In this document: positions 14,555 to 23,878 of the stretch, piece after piece
How the letters are laid out: each line of letters opens with the position of its first letter
Numbering within the stretch: position 1 is the stretch's first letter
NCBI GenBank assembly: GCA_027315165.1
Contig: DAHUYN010000002.1
Span: forward strand, 62,001-126,000
DNA length: 64,000 bases
From: Thermoplasmata archaeon
GTDB lineage: Archaea; Thermoplasmatota; Thermoplasmata; Lutacidiplasmatales; UBA184
Direction of reading: 5' to 3'
Program-made: the position numbers and the translations under genes
Notes under the pieces: model-generated
What the model was told of the DNA's origin: nothing
The model's database searches: none
Seen by the model: only the letters and a program-made list of their open reading frames with translations

Positions 14555-17141
14555 CGTCGTCGCCTTTCTCCTCGGTCCGGTCCTTCGGCGCCTCGTCGGC
14601 CGCCGGCGTCCCGGCGTCGACGACGGGCTCGCCGCCCTCCGGGGGGGTCGGGCCCGTCGCCGCCCCCTCGATGGCGCCGGCGAGGACGACCGCGTCGCGG
14701 ACCTCGTCGTTGGCCTCGAGGCGGATGATCCGCACCCCCATCGTGTTGCGGCCCTGCGAGCGGATCCCCGAGACGGGGACGCGGATCGTGATCCCGTCCT
14801 GGGTCGTCACGAGGACCTCGGAGTCGTCGCGGACGGGGAGCACCGCGACGACGGAGCCGTTGCGGCCGCCCGTGCGGATCGTGCGGACCCCCTTGGCGCC
14901 CCGGCGGGTCTGGCGGTACTCGTCGAACGGGCTCCGCTTGCCGAAGCCGGTCGAGGTGATCGTGAGGAGGGAGGGGAACTCGGTCGAGACCGGGGCCATC
15001 GCGACGACCTGGTCGTCCTTCTCGGAGCCGAGGCGCACGCCGTAGACGCCGTAGGTGGCGCGCCCCATCGCGCGGACCTCGCTCAGCGGGAACCGGACCA
15101 GCTGGCCGGCCCGCGTCGCCAGGACGATCTCCGTGCGATCGTCGGTGACGAGCGCCACGTCGACGAGCGCGTCGCCCTCCTCGAGCAGGACCGCCTGGAT
15201 CCCGCTCGTGCGGATGTTCTGGAACTGGTCGAGCCCGGTCCGCTTGACGAGCCCGCGGCGGCTCGCGAAGAAGAGGCTGCCCGACGTCTCGAGGTCGCGG
15301 ATGTTCAGGAGCGTCTGGACCTTCTCGCGCTCCTTGAGGCGGGGAAGGAGGTTGATCACGGCCTTCCCCTTCGAGTGCCGGCTCCCCTCGGGGAGCTCGT
15401 AGGCCTTGAGCCGGTAGACGCGACCGAGGGTCGTGAAGATGAGGATGTCGTCGTGGGTCCGCGCGAGGAACGTGCGGATGACGTAGTCCTCCTCCTTCGT
15501 CTCCATCTGGATGAGGCCCTTGCCGCCGCGACGCTGCCGCCGGTACTGGTCGAGCGGCAGGCGCTTGATGTAGCCGTCGCGCGTGACGAGGACGACGACG
15601 TCGGTATCGGGGATCAGGTCCTCGAGCGTCCGCTCGGTGAACGCGGGGACGATCCGGGTGCGTCGCGCGTCCCCGAACCGGTCCCGGAGGTCCTTGAGCT
15701 CGGCGACGATGAGGCCGTCCAGGACCTTCGGCGAGGCGAGGATCCCCTTGTACTCGAGGATCTGCCGCTCCTTCTCCGCCTTCTCGCTCGAGACGGCGTC
15801 GCGCTCGAGCGCGGTCAGCCGCGCGAGGCGCATGTCCAGGATCGCCTTCGCCTGCTCCGTCGAGAGGAGGAATCTCCCCATCAGCGACGCCTCGGCCGCC
15901 GCGGCGTCCTTGGAGCGGCGGATGATGCGGATGACCTCCTCGATGTGGTCGATCGCGGTGAGGAACCCCTCGAGCAGGTGGCGCCGCTCCTCGGCCTTGC
16001 GCAGGTCGAACTGGGTCCGTCGCGTGAGCGTCTGGCGCCGATGGAGGAGGTGGACCTCGAGGAGCTCCCGGATCGGGAGGACCTTGGGGCGCCCGTCGAT
16101 CAGGCAGAGGTTGATCACGCCGAAGCTCGTCTCGAGCGGCGTGTGCTCGTAGATCCGGTTGAGGACGATCTCCGCCGGCGCGTCGCGCCTCAGGTCGACG
16201 ACGACGCGGGTCCCCTCGCGGTCGGACTCGTCGCGGAGGTCGGTGATGCCGTCGAGCCGCTTGGCCTTGACGAGGTCGGCGATGAGCTGCAGGAGCGAGA
16301 CCTTGTTGACCTCGTAGGGGATCTCCGTGATGACGATCTGGTCGTGGCCCTCCGTCTCGCGGACCTCGGCGGTGCCGCGGATCCGCATCATCCCGCGGCC
16401 GGTCGCGTACGCCTCTCGGATCCCCTCGGCGGCGAGGGCGCCGCCGGTGGGGAAGTCCGGTCCGGGCAGGACCTTGAGGATCTCGTCGAGGCCGGCGTCG
16501 GGCTTCTCGAGAAGGAGCAGCAGCGCGTCAACGACCTCGCCGAGGTTGTGCGGCGGCATGTTCGTCGCCATGCCGACGGCGATCCCGGCCGAGCCGTTGA
16601 CGAGAAGGTTCGGGACCTTCGAGGGGAGGATGAGCGGCTCCTTGAGGGAGCCGTCGAAGTTGTCGCTCCAGTCGACGGTCTCCTTCTCGATGTCGAGGAG
16701 CATCTCCTCGGCGATCGCGGCGAGCCGGGCCTCGGTGTACCGCATCGCGGCGGCGGAGTCGCCGTCGATCGACCCGAAGTTCCCCTGCCCGTCGATGAGC
16801 GGGTAGCGCAGCGAGAACGGCTGCGCCATCCTTACGAGGGCGTCATAGACGGCCATGTCGCCGTGCGGGTGGTACTTGCCGAGGACATCGCCGACGGTGC
16901 GGGCCGACTTGCGGTACGCCTTGTCGTGCGTCGCGCCGGACTCCCACATCGACCAGAGGATCCGCCGCTGCACCGGCTTGAGACCGTCGCGGCCGGCGGG
17001 GAGCGCCCGGCCGACGATGACGCTCATGGCGTAGTCGAGGTAGGACTGGTGCATCTCCCGCTCGACGGACCGGTCCCGGGTCCGGTCGCCGTCGGCGTCC
17101 GGGGCCGCGGGGGGCGGGAGCTCCTCGGGCGGGGTCGTCAT
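14532..17141 (-). CDS. gyrA: DNA gyrase subunit A
   Basis: 869 residues, full length. The breakage-reunion domain carries the active-site Tyr at 135 ([10 protein letters not shown]) and the KYHPHGD segment at 89-95. The GyrA box QRRGGKG is at 536-542 at the start of the C-terminal beta-pinwheel, which identifies a supercoiling gyrase rather than topoisomerase IV. The residue matching E. coli Ser83 is Met96 (HGDMAVYD). The C-terminal tail after about 820 is acidic, a trait linked to regulation of supercoiling in bacterial GyrA. The ATG overlaps the stop of the DHH gene by four bases. No gyrB is present in the window. Confidence 0.95.
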   Translation of the reverse strand: MTTPPEELPPPAAPDADGDRTRDRSVEREMHQSYLDYAMSVIVGRALPAGRDGLKPVQRRILWSMWESGATHDKAYRKSARTVGDVLGKYHPHGDMAVYDALVRMAQPFSLRYPLIDGQGNFGSIDGDSAAAMRYTEARLAAIAEEMLLDIEKETVDWSDNFDGSLKEPLILPSKVPNLLVNGSAGIAVGMATNMPPHNLGEVVDALLLLLEKPDAGLDEILKVLPGPDFPTGGALAAEGIREAYATGRGMMRIRGTAEVRETEGHDQIVITEIPYEVNKVSLLQLIADLVKAKRLDGITDLRDESDREGTRVVVDLRRDAPAEIVLNRIYEHTPLETSFGVINLCLIDGRPKVLPIRELLEVHLLHRRQTLTRRTQFDLRKAEERRHLLEGFLTAIDHIEEVIRIIRRSKDAAAAEASLMGRFLLSTEQAKAILDMRLARLTALERDAVSSEKAEKERQILEYKGILASPKVLDGLIVAELKDLRDRFGDARRTRIVPAFTERTLEDLIPDTDVVVLVTRDGYIKRLPLDQYRRQRRGGKGLIQMETKEEDYVIRTFLARTHDDILIFTTLGRVYRLKAYELPEGSRHSKGKAVINLLPRLKEREKVQTLLNIRDLETSGSLFFASRRGLVKRTGLDQFQNIRTSGIQAVLLEEGDALVDVALVTDDRTEIVLATRAGQLVRFPLSEVRAMGRATYGVYGVRLGSEKDDQVVAMAPVSTEFPSLLTITSTGFGKRSPFDEYRQTRRGAKGVRTIRTGGRNGSVVAVLPVRDDSEVLVTTQDGITIRVPVSGIRSQGRNTMGVRIIRLEANDEVRDAVVLAGAIEGAATGPTPPEGGEPVVDAGTPAADEAPKDRTEEKGDDGEEETEG

Positions 17142-18532
17142 CGGGCCCCTCCCGACGCTCGCGGAAGCTGCGTCGCGACGAGGCGGTCGACCTCGGCGAG
17201 GAACCGCTCACGGCCGCTCTCGGGGATCGTGGCGCCGGCGGCGACCTTGTGGCCGCCGCCCTCGCCGCCCGCCAGCTCCGCCGCGGTGCGGCACGCGCTC
17301 GAGAGGTCGAGCCCCTGGCCGACCAGCCACTGGGTCCCGCGGCCGGAGACCTTGTAGTGCGCCTCCGCCCTCGTGAGGACGAAGGTCGGCCGCTGGGGGT
17401 CGAGGAGGTAGCTCATCGCAAGGCCCGCCTGGGTGCCGGCGAGGGTCGCCTCGCCGCTCTCGAACCACTGGATGGCGTTGAGGAGATTAACCCCCTTTTC
17501 CTCGACACGAAGGAGGCCCTTGAGGATGCCCGAGCGCCACGCCTCCTCGGCCGTGCGGGCCCTCGCGAGGGCCTTCGGGTCCCCCAAGGCGATGGCGATG
17601 CCGACGCCGGGCTCGCCGACGCGCCCGAGCGCGTTCTGCAGGTTCGACAGCTCCTGGGCGTCGACGCCGAGCGACGGGATCCGGTAGCCCTCCTGCGTGA
17701 GGAGCTCGACGAACTCGGGTCGGGCCCCCTGCTGGACGAGCCGGGCCAGGAGCGTCGCGGCGAGCCGCCGGGTCTCCTCGGCGTCGAGCTCTTGTGGGGG
17801 TCGGCCCGCGTCGACGTTGAGGGAGCGCAGGAGCTCGCGCACCGCCGTCGGGCGGCCCGAGAGGCCCGTGACGAACGGGTCGATGCCGTTGACGAGCGCG
17901 TCGAGGATCGTGGGGCCGAACAGCGCGAGCCGTCGCTGGCGCTGGACGAGGGAGCGGTCGATCGCCTCGTCGAGCAGCCGCGCGTTGAGACCCTTGAACC
18001 CGTTCTGGTGCTGGCGGTCGGCGATCGCCCCCGAGAGCCCCCAGGGGGCGTTGTCCCAGTTCTTCGGGTCGACCCAGACGGTGAACAGCCAGCTCAGCGT
18101 GGCGGCGCACAGCTCGGTCATCCCGTCGACGCCCCAGTCGAGCGGGTTCACGAAGGCGACGTGCTTTGGCAGCGGCGGGGGCGTCGGGGCCCCGTCGTAC
18201 TGGTGATGGTCCAGGACGATCACCGGGTGGCGGTGGGCGGCGTAGAGGTCGAGCCAGGCGGCCCCCGTATCGACGATGAGCACCGGCCCGTCCGTCGCCG
18301 AGAGGATCGCCTCCATCCGGCCCCGCTCGACGCCGACGAGCGGCGTGGCCTGGAACGGACAGCCGAGCCTCGTGAGCATCCGGACGACCGAGGAGGCGCT
18401 CGCGATGCCGTCCCCATCGTAGTGGTAGACGACGCGCCAGCGTCCCGGATGGGCGAGGAGGAGCTCCTTGGCGTGGGCGAACTCCCGCGCGTAGGCGGGA
18501 TCGCGGACGAACCCCTCCGGCCCGGAGGGCAT
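17138..18532 (-). CDS. Archaeal RecJ-like DHH-family phosphoesterase
   Basis: 464 residues. DHH domain motifs: [10 protein letters not shown] (D39, D41), VLIVDTG, and VLDHHQYDG (D108-H109-H110), the motif naming the family. The DHHA1-type C-terminus has [13 protein letters not shown]. Archaeal members include the GINS-associated nuclease GAN and RecJ-like exonucleases that degrade single-stranded DNA or RNA. It follows rps15, a classic archaeal neighbour of this gene, with stop and start sharing base 18532, and overlaps gyrA by four bases. Assignment to GAN rather than another RecJ paralogue is uncertain. Confidence 0.88.
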   Translation of the reverse strand: MPSGPEGFVRDPAYAREFAHAKELLLAHPGRWRVVYHYDGDGIASASSVVRMLTRLGCPFQATPLVGVERGRMEAILSATDGPVLIVDTGAAWLDLYAAHRHPVIVLDHHQYDGAPTPPPLPKHVAFVNPLDWGVDGMTELCAATLSWLFTVWVDPKNWDNAPWGLSGAIADRQHQNGFKGLNARLLDEAIDRSLVQRQRRLALFGPTILDALVNGIDPFVTGLSGRPTAVRELLRSLNVDAGRPPQELDAEETRRLAATLLARLVQQGARPEFVELLTQEGYRIPSLGVDAQELSNLQNALGRVGEPGVGIAIALGDPKALARARTAEEAWRSGILKGLLRVEEKGVNLLNAIQWFESGEATLAGTQAGLAMSYLLDPQRPTFVLTRAEAHYKVSGRGTQWLVGQGLDLSSACRTAAELAGGEGGGHKVAAGATIPESGRERFLAEVDRLVATQLPRASGGAR

Positions 18533-18987
18533 CACTCCACCTGAAGCACCGCGGTCGCCGCCGTGTAGCTCCAGTCCTCGGGCAGCTGCTTGCGCTGCCG
18601 GTAGTACCGGGCCAGGCGTCGGATCCGCGACTCCATCAGGCTCAAGCCGCGCCGGTTCGACAGGTCCTTCGGGTGCGTCGTGAGGTGGCGCTGGAGGTGG
18701 ACGACGCGCTTGAGGAGCGCCTGGAGGTCCTCGGGGAGCTCCGGCTTCACGCCGTTCTCCGCGAGGAGCTGGGTCATCCGGTGCCCCGTCACGGCGCGGA
18801 CCGACGGGACCCCGTAGGCATCGCGGAGGGTGGCGCCGACCTGGGCGGCGGAGGTGCCGCCCTTGGCGAGCTTCACCGCCTCTTCCGTGACCTCGGCCGG
18901 TTCCATCGTGACCCACGTCGGCTTCTGGGGCGGGTACGGCCGGTGCGAGCCGGAACGGCCCTTGCGACCGGAGTGGATTCGGGACAC
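18532..18987 (-). CDS. rps15: 30S ribosomal protein S15 (archaeal/eukaryotic S13e type)
   Basis: 151 residues, the length of archaeal uS15 (bacterial S15 is about 89). The archaeal N-terminal extension (MSRIHSGRKGRSGSHRPY) is followed by an EAVKLAKGG helix and the S15 rRNA-binding core: LLKRVVHLQRHLTTHPKDL, NRRGLSLMESRIRRLARYYR. It binds the central domain of 16S rRNA. It is first in the operon with recJ, gyrA and the zinc ribbon, so gyrase A is cotranscribed with a ribosomal protein. Confidence 0.95.
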   Translation of the reverse strand: MSRIHSGRKGRSGSHRPYPPQKPTWVTMEPAEVTEEAVKLAKGGTSAAQVGATLRDAYGVPSVRAVTGHRMTQLLAENGVKPELPEDLQALLKRVVHLQRHLTTHPKDLSNRRGLSLMESRIRRLARYYRQRKQLPEDWSYTAATAVLQVE

Positions 18988-19013
18988 GGCCGGGCGGGGA
19001 AAAGGGTGCTCTA

Positions 19014-19019
19014 CTTAAG
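19014..19019 (-). promoter_or_regulatory. TATA-like box of the S15 operon
   Basis: CTTAAG, 27-32 bases before the ATG of rps15. It is the promoter candidate for rps15-recJ-gyrA-zinc ribbon. Confidence 0.65.
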
Positions 19020-19061
19020 GGTTGGCGGCGGCGCAGACGACGCTCGCGCGCGCCTCGCGCC

Positions 19062-19409
19062 TCAGGGGATGCGGTCGGAGGTCTGGATCGCCGACACGAG
19101 GAACTTCTTGCCCTCGGGCGTGATCTGGTAGCGCTGGGCGGCGGCCCGCTGGCGCTGCCAGGAGTAGTCGCCCGGGGCCTGCATCGCCACGAGCCCGTTC
19201 CGCAGCAGAAGGCCGAGCGCCAGCGAGACCTTGATCGACCCGCGCTCGACGGCCCAGAAGTCCTTGAGCCGCCCCTCGAGCTCGGAGAGCTCGAGCGCCT
19301 GCTCCGTCTGCTGCCCCTCGTGCACGGCGTCGGCCTGGTTGAGCTGGCGCAGGATCGCCACGAGGGTGGCGCGGACCGGGTCCTGCGCCTGGGCCTGCGG
19401 AGCGTCCAT
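19062..19409 (-). CDS. Small winged-helix-like protein, paralogue A
   Basis: 115 residues. It starts with a helix TLVAILRQLNQADA, then LKDFWAVERGSIKVSLALGLLLRNGLV and ends with RYQITPEGKKFLVSAI, the final helix of a winged-helix fold (ITPEGKKFL is typical of such proteins). The layout matches the next gene closely, so the two arose by duplication. No DNA target can be named. It has its own TATA box at 19438, so it is transcribed separately from its paralogue. Confidence 0.6.
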   Translation of the reverse strand: MDAPQAQAQDPVRATLVAILRQLNQADAVHEGQQTEQALELSELEGRLKDFWAVERGSIKVSLALGLLLRNGLVAMQAPGDYSWQRQRAAAQRYQITPEGKKFLVSAIQTSDRIP

Positions 19410-19437
19410 CGCGATAGGGGGACGCGTAGAACCCCTA

Positions 19438-19443
19438 CTTAGA
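19438..19443 (-). promoter_or_regulatory. TATA-like box
   Basis: TCTAAG on the minus strand, 29-34 bases before the ATG at 19409. Confidence 0.5.
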
Positions 19444-19475
19444 CGTACCAGCCCGGTCTCGGGTGGCTCGGGACG

Positions 19476-19814
19476 CTACCGGACCCGACCTCGGGCCTCG
19501 AGCTGTCGGACGAGGTAGCCCTTCCCGAGGGTCGTGATGCGGAACCGCTCGCCGAGGACCCGGCCGCGGTCCCACGCGTAGACCGGCTCGTCGACCGTCG
19601 TCACGAGGCCGTTCTCGAGCAGGAGCCGGAGCGCGAAGGCGAGGTCGGTCTCGCCCGCGACGGTCGCCCAGAAGGCCCGCATCGCCCGCTCGAGCTCGGC
19701 GTACTCGAGCTCCGGCACCTCGGGGACCCGCTCGGCGGCCTGGTTGAGCCGCTTGAGGACCTCGAGGAGCGTCTCGTGGAGCACCCAGGCCGGCGACCCG
19801 ACCCCGTCCGCCAC
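19476..19814 (-). CDS. Small winged-helix-like protein, paralogue B
   Basis: 112 residues from the GTG at 19814; a longer frame exists but its upstream part is low-complexity, and an ATTATC box lies about 25-33 bases before this GTG. It shares with its neighbour the pattern LHETLLEVLKRLNQAAER, RAMRAFWATVAGETDLAFALRLLLENGLV and FRITTLGKGYLVRQL. Both therefore have a helical dimer-like front and a winged-helix-like end. The function is unknown. Cysteines and catalytic residues are absent, which argues for a structural or regulatory role. Confidence 0.6.
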   Translation of the reverse strand: MADGVGSPAWVLHETLLEVLKRLNQAAERVPEVPELEYAELERAMRAFWATVAGETDLAFALRLLLENGLVTTVDEPVYAWDRGRVLGERFRITTLGKGYLVRQLEARGRVR

Positions 19815-19922
19815 GCGGGGGGCAGCGCCGACCCCGAGATAATCCCGCCGCCGCGCGCCGATCGGGTCGGGCGCGCCCGAGAGATGAGGGCTTTTATCTC
19901 GAAGCCCGCTCCCTTGAGGTAG

Positions 19923-20231
19923 ATGCGGTGCTCCTGCCGGCAGCCGGCCCGGTGCCCGGTGTGCAACACGCCGGTCCGCGTGCCCCTCACGAACCTCGAG
20001 AGCTCGAGCGGCGCCGCGGTGCTCGTCGATCGGTTCGCGCGACGCGACTCCTCCTCGAGCCGGGAGGGCCTGCGCCGCATCATGGAGGGGTGGACCAGCT
20101 GCCCCGGCTGCGGCCAGACGGTCTTCCACCACCACAGCCGCTCCTGCGTCGCCGAGGCGCTCGCCACCGCGGGGGTCCCGCTCAGCGAGCGCGAGGCCCT
20201 CCTCTCGAAGATCACGTTCCCGGAGGGGTAG
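19923..20231 (+). CDS. Small cysteine/histidine-rich zinc-finger protein
   Basis: 102 residues. The N-terminus has CSCRQPARCPVC, the middle CPGCGQTVFHHHSRSC, giving at least one four-ligand zinc site and perhaps two. A TTTTATC box lies about 30 bases before the ATG. It ends 8 bases before trpS on the same strand, so the two are probably cotranscribed. I do not recognise the family. The Cys/His content shows metal binding, but no function follows from it. Confidence 0.6.
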   Translation: MRCSCRQPARCPVCNTPVRVPLTNLESSSGAAVLVDRFARRDSSSSREGLRRIMEGWTSCPGCGQTVFHHHSRSCVAEALATAGVPLSEREALLSKITFPEG

Positions 20232-20239
20232 GGGCGCGC

Positions 20240-21397
20240 GTGGCCGACGAGGAGTTCGTCGTCACCCCCTACGAGGTCCGGGGGAAGGTCGACCACGAGC
20301 GGCTGCGAGAGCAGTTCGGCGCCGAGCGGCTGACGCCCGCGCTCCTCGAGCGGCTGCGGGGGCTCGCCGGCGGCGAGCTCCACCCGCTCCTCACCCGAGG
20401 GGTCTACTACTCGCACCGCGACCTCGCCCGCCTGCTGGACCGCCACGCGAAGGGCGAGCCGTTCTTCGTCTACTCGGGACGCGGGCCCTCGGGGCCGCTC
20501 CACACCTCGCACTTGGTCCCCTTCGAGCTGTGCCGGTGGCTCCAGGAGAAGCTCGGCATCGAGATGTACATCCAGATCACCGACGACGAGAAGTTCTGGT
20601 TCCGGCCCCACCTCACCCGCGCCGAGACGTACCGCTGGGGGATCGAGAACCTCACCGACCTGCTCGCGCTCGGCTTCGACCCGAAGCGGACCCACGTCTT
20701 CTTCGACACGCGGTCGATCGGCGCGATGTACTCGATCGCCGTCGACGTCGCAAAGCGGATCCCCTACTCGACGGTCCGGGCCGTCTTCGGGTTCCCGCCA
20801 AGCCAGAACATCGGTCTGGTCTTCTACACGGCGCTCCAGACGGTCCCCGCCTTCTACCCCTCGTGGGTCGCGGGCCGCCCCGTCAACTGCCTCATCCCGT
20901 GCGGGATCGACCAGGACCCCCACTTCCGCGTCACGCGGGACATCGCCGAGGGGCTCGGCTACCCGAAGCCCGGCCTCCTCCACAGCGTGATGCTCCCCGG
21001 CCTCGCCGGCGACAAGGTGATGAGCACGACCGGCGACACGCGCGACAACGCGCTGTTCCTCAACGACCCCCCCAAGGAGGTCGCGCGCAAGCTCCGCAAG
21101 GCGTTCACGGGCGGCCGCACGAGCGTCGAGGAGCAGCGCCGTCTCGGGGCGGTCCCCGAGGTCTGCTCCGTCTGGGCGCAGTGGCGCTCCCGCTTCGCCG
21201 AGAGCGAGGCGGAGTTCGAGACGATCACCGCCGACTGCCGGTCGGGCAAGCTCCTGTGCGGCGACTGCAAGGCGAACCTCATCGAGCGCGTGAACGGCTT
21301 TCTCGCCGCGCACGAGGCCCGACGCCCGGCGGCGCGAGAGCTCGCCGAGTCGGTGATCCTCGAAACGGCCCCGCCGCGGGCCACGCCGACCTCCTAG
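20240..21397 (+). CDS. trpS: Tryptophanyl-tRNA synthetase
   Basis: 385 residues from a GTG. The archaeal/eukaryotic TrpRS pattern is clear: FVYSGRGPSGPLHTSHLVPF carries the HIGH-like motif (LHTSH), GIENLTDLLALGF and GKPVNCLIPCGIDQDPHFR-like segments form the Trp/ATP pocket, and DKVMSTTG is the KMSKS-like loop. It charges tRNA-Trp in the cytoplasm. The C-terminal part contains CGDCKANLIERVNGFLAAHEARR, the anticodon-binding helix typical of class Ic synthetases. It is convergent with the TPR gene, with a hairpin between them. Confidence 0.93.
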   Translation: MADEEFVVTPYEVRGKVDHERLREQFGAERLTPALLERLRGLAGGELHPLLTRGVYYSHRDLARLLDRHAKGEPFFVYSGRGPSGPLHTSHLVPFELCRWLQEKLGIEMYIQITDDEKFWFRPHLTRAETYRWGIENLTDLLALGFDPKRTHVFFDTRSIGAMYSIAVDVAKRIPYSTVRAVFGFPPSQNIGLVFYTALQTVPAFYPSWVAGRPVNCLIPCGIDQDPHFRVTRDIAEGLGYPKPGLLHSVMLPGLAGDKVMSTTGDTRDNALFLNDPPKEVARKLRKAFTGGRTSVEEQRRLGAVPEVCSVWAQWRSRFAESEAEFETITADCRSGKLLCGDCKANLIERVNGFLAAHEARRPAARELAESVILETAPPRATPTS

Positions 21398-21409
21398 GCG
21401 CCGGCGCTC

Positions 21410-21432
21410 CCTCCCGCCCCGAGGCGGGGAGG
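21410..21432. terminator. GC-rich hairpin between convergent genes
   Basis: CCTCCCGCC and GGCGGGGAGG pair with one bulge around a short CCGA-type loop. It lies between the stops of trpS and the TPR gene and could end transcription from either side. No long T tract follows, so a simple intrinsic terminator is not certain. Confidence 0.4.
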
Positions 21433-21493
21433 CACCGCTCGTCCGACGGAGTCCCTCCCGTGAGGGGCCGCCCCGCGGGGCACGCGGGGGGGC

Positions 21494-22255
21494 TCAGGCG
21501 ACCTCGGGCCGGTCCGGGAGCGTGCTGCCGCCCCCGGTCGGGGGACGTCGTGGCGGGACCGGCCCCGCCGGGCCGAGCTCGGGCGGCTCCTCGCCGACCT
21601 CCTGGCCGCTCGCGGCGGTGAGAAGGCGGAGCATCGGGCCGAACAGCGAGCGCCGGGCCCGGGAGGGGTCGAGCGTGAAGGCGCGGTCGTAGGCGGCGAG
21701 CGCCTCCTCCTCCTCGCCGAGGCTGAGGAGCGACAGCGCGAGGTCGAGCCAGCTCTGGGCCTCTCGGCCCCCCTCGCGCTCGCCGGTCTCGGCGAGGTGG
21801 CTGTCGCGACGCGGGGTCGGGGCGGGTTCCTCGAGGGGGACCGTGCTCGTTTCGCGCGACAGCACGAGCGCCCGCTCGAACGCCACCGAGGCGGCCCGCT
21901 CGTCGCCGGTCTCGGCGAGCGCGACGCCGAGCCGGTGCCAGGCGACCAGGTCCTCGGGTAGGAACGCGACCGCGTGCCGGTAGGCCGAGACGGCCTCGGG
22001 CCACTCCGCGCGGAGCGACCGGGCGACGCCGAGATGGAACCAGGCCTCGCCGTTCTGGGGGCCGAGCTCGATCGCCCGGGAGAGCGCCTGTTCCGCCTCG
22101 GCGCCCCGCCCGAGGTGGGCGAAGGCGATCCCGGAGTAGGACCAGGCCCGAGAGTTCAGCGGCTCCTCGAGGAGGACCTCCTGGAAGGCTCTCGCAGCCC
22201 GCTCGTACTCCCCCTTGAGGAAGTAGTGTACCCCGATGTCGAAACGCTGGCTCAC
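21494..22255 (-). CDS. TPR-repeat protein
   Basis: 253 residues from the GTG at 22255. A TTG at 22294 would give 13 more residues but lies inside a TATA-like sequence, so I prefer the GTG. About six tetratricopeptide repeats are visible, for example GVHYFLKGEYERAARAFQEVL, YSGIAFAHLGRGAEAEQALSR and FHLGVARSLRAEWPEAVSAYR, with a non-TPR linker near 140-165. TPR proteins assemble complexes. The Pro/Gly-rich C-terminal 40 residues are probably disordered. Partners are unknown and no signal peptide is present. Confidence 0.85.
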   Translation of the reverse strand: MSQRFDIGVHYFLKGEYERAARAFQEVLLEEPLNSRAWSYSGIAFAHLGRGAEAEQALSRAIELGPQNGEAWFHLGVARSLRAEWPEAVSAYRHAVAFLPEDLVAWHRLGVALAETGDERAASVAFERALVLSRETSTVPLEEPAPTPRRDSHLAETGEREGGREAQSWLDLALSLLSLGEEEEALAAYDRAFTLDPSRARRSLFGPMLRLLTAASGQEVGEEPPELGPAGPVPPRRPPTGGGSTLPDRPEVA

Positions 22256-22395
22256 AGGCGACCCGGCGAGGTCGGGCAGGGGCCGGCCCGTCAAATAGAC
22301 TCCTCTCGACCGGGGGTCCTACCTTGGCGCCATTCGGAACGGGCTCGAGAGCGCGGGGCGACGGGGCGTGCGAAGACGGCACGCGCGGGGGGACA

Positions 22396-22404
22396 TTTTA
22401 AATA
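22396..22404 (+). promoter_or_regulatory. Strong TATA box upstream of the SSB gene
   Basis: TTTTAAATA is the best TATA match in this part of the window. The predicted start site lies near 22425-22430, giving an mRNA leader of about 115 bases before the preferred ATG at 22546. This contrasts with the leaderless pattern elsewhere. Confidence 0.6.
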
Positions 22405-22545
22405 GCCGGCGTTCGTCCGTCCGGTCGGAAGACTCCGAGCCCCGCCCGTTCGAGCGCCCCGTCAGGCTACTTTTGTGGTATGACCGCGTGGAATGAGGTG
22501 GGCGAGGTCCCTTCCAAAACCCGCGAAACGCGAAGAGGAAACGAC

Positions 22546-23070
<525 letters not shown>

Positions 23071-23086
23071 GCCCCGAACCCTTCCC

Positions 23087-23111
23087 GGCCCCCCGCTTCG
23101 CGCGGGGGGCC
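23087..23111 (+). terminator. Strong hairpin after the SSB gene
   Basis: A perfect 10-base-pair GC stem (GGCCCCCCGC and GCGGGGGGCC) with a TTCGC loop, followed by a pyrimidine-rich stretch with short T runs. It lies 17 bases after the SSB stop and before the next gene's promoter, as expected for a transcription terminator. Confidence 0.65.
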
Positions 23112-23148
23112 TCTACCCTTTCCGATTTCTTCCTCGTCCGCGCATCGG

Positions 23149-23156
23149 GTTAAATA
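23149..23156 (+). promoter_or_regulatory. TATA-like box
   Basis: GTTAAATA, 33-40 bases before the ATG at 23189. It indicates separate transcription from the SSB gene. Confidence 0.5.
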
Positions 23157-23188
23157 CGGGCCCCCCCCTCGGCCGCGCGAGAGACCGT

Positions 23189-23878
23189 ATGCCCGAGGCC
23201 CCAGCGCGCGAGCTCACCCTGTACGTGCAGAGCCGCAAGGTCGTCACGAGCTTCTTCCGCCCCGCGGTCCCCTCGGGCGGGGGCGGCGGCGGAACCGAGG
23301 AGGCGCTCGCCGCCGACTTCGCGCGGCCGGCGCACGTCCACGAGGAGTCGTCGCGCGCCTCGGAGGAGGCGTTCTTCCTCTCCGACGACCAGGCCCGGTG
23401 CGTCGCGCTCTCCGAGGAGCTCGCGCTCAAGCGCGGCTACCAGGTCAAGGTCGTCGACGTCGCGAAGGCGGGCCGTCTCGAGCGGCTCGTCACCGAGCGG
23501 CTCCGGGGCGTCCAGACGTTCCCGGTCCTCGTCGGACCCGGCAACACGCGCCTCGAGGGGGTCACGGCGTTCACCGAGGAGCACCTCTGCGAGGCGATGC
23601 CGGCCGACATGCCGACGCAGCGGGCGTTCACCTACCTCAAGATCCGTGGCGGAGACCTCGACCGGATCCGCGAGCTGCTCCTCACGTTGCCCGAGGTGCG
23701 CGAGATGCACCTTTTGACGGGGGACTGGGACGTCTTCGTCGTCCTCGAGTTCGACCCCGCTCGGGGGCGGAAGCGCCAGGTCCTCGACTTCGTGACCGAG
23801 CGGATCCGAGGCATCCCCGAGGTGCTCGACACGAGCACGCTCGTCCCCGAGTACTCGGTGACGAAGTTCCCGTTCTAG
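23189..23878 (+). CDS. Thioredoxin-fold-like / Lrp RAM-type fusion protein
   Basis: 229 residues. Residues about 65-145 look like a thioredoxin or glutaredoxin-like fold: CVALSEELALKRGYQVKVVDV, then GVQTFPVLVGPGNTRLEG with the typical Pro after a strand (TFPVLV), and a closing helix. There is a single Cys and no CxxC. Residues about 150-229 match the Lrp/AsnC ligand-binding (RAM) fold: FTYLKIRGGDLDRIRELLLTLPEV, LTGDWDVFVVLEF, and a last helix and strand. No HTH is seen, so it is not a classical Lrp regulator. The combination suggests a small-molecule or redox sensor, which is inference. It converges on carB with a 4-base overlap. Confidence 0.6.
   Translation: MPEAPARELTLYVQSRKVVTSFFRPAVPSGGGGGGTEEALAADFARPAHVHEESSRASEEAFFLSDDQARCVALSEELALKRGYQVKVVDVAKAGRLERLVTERLRGVQTFPVLVGPGNTRLEGVTAFTEEHLCEAMPADMPTQRAFTYLKIRGGDLDRIRELLLTLPEVREMHLLTGDWDVFVVLEFDPARGRKRQVLDFVTERIRGIPEVLDTSTLVPEYSVTKFPF

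Noticed and set aside
22405-22479. A tRNA or small RNA gene directly after the TTTTAAATA box
   Set aside because: A GTTCGAGC stretch recalls a T-loop but its flanks do not pair; the box most simply serves the SSB gene.
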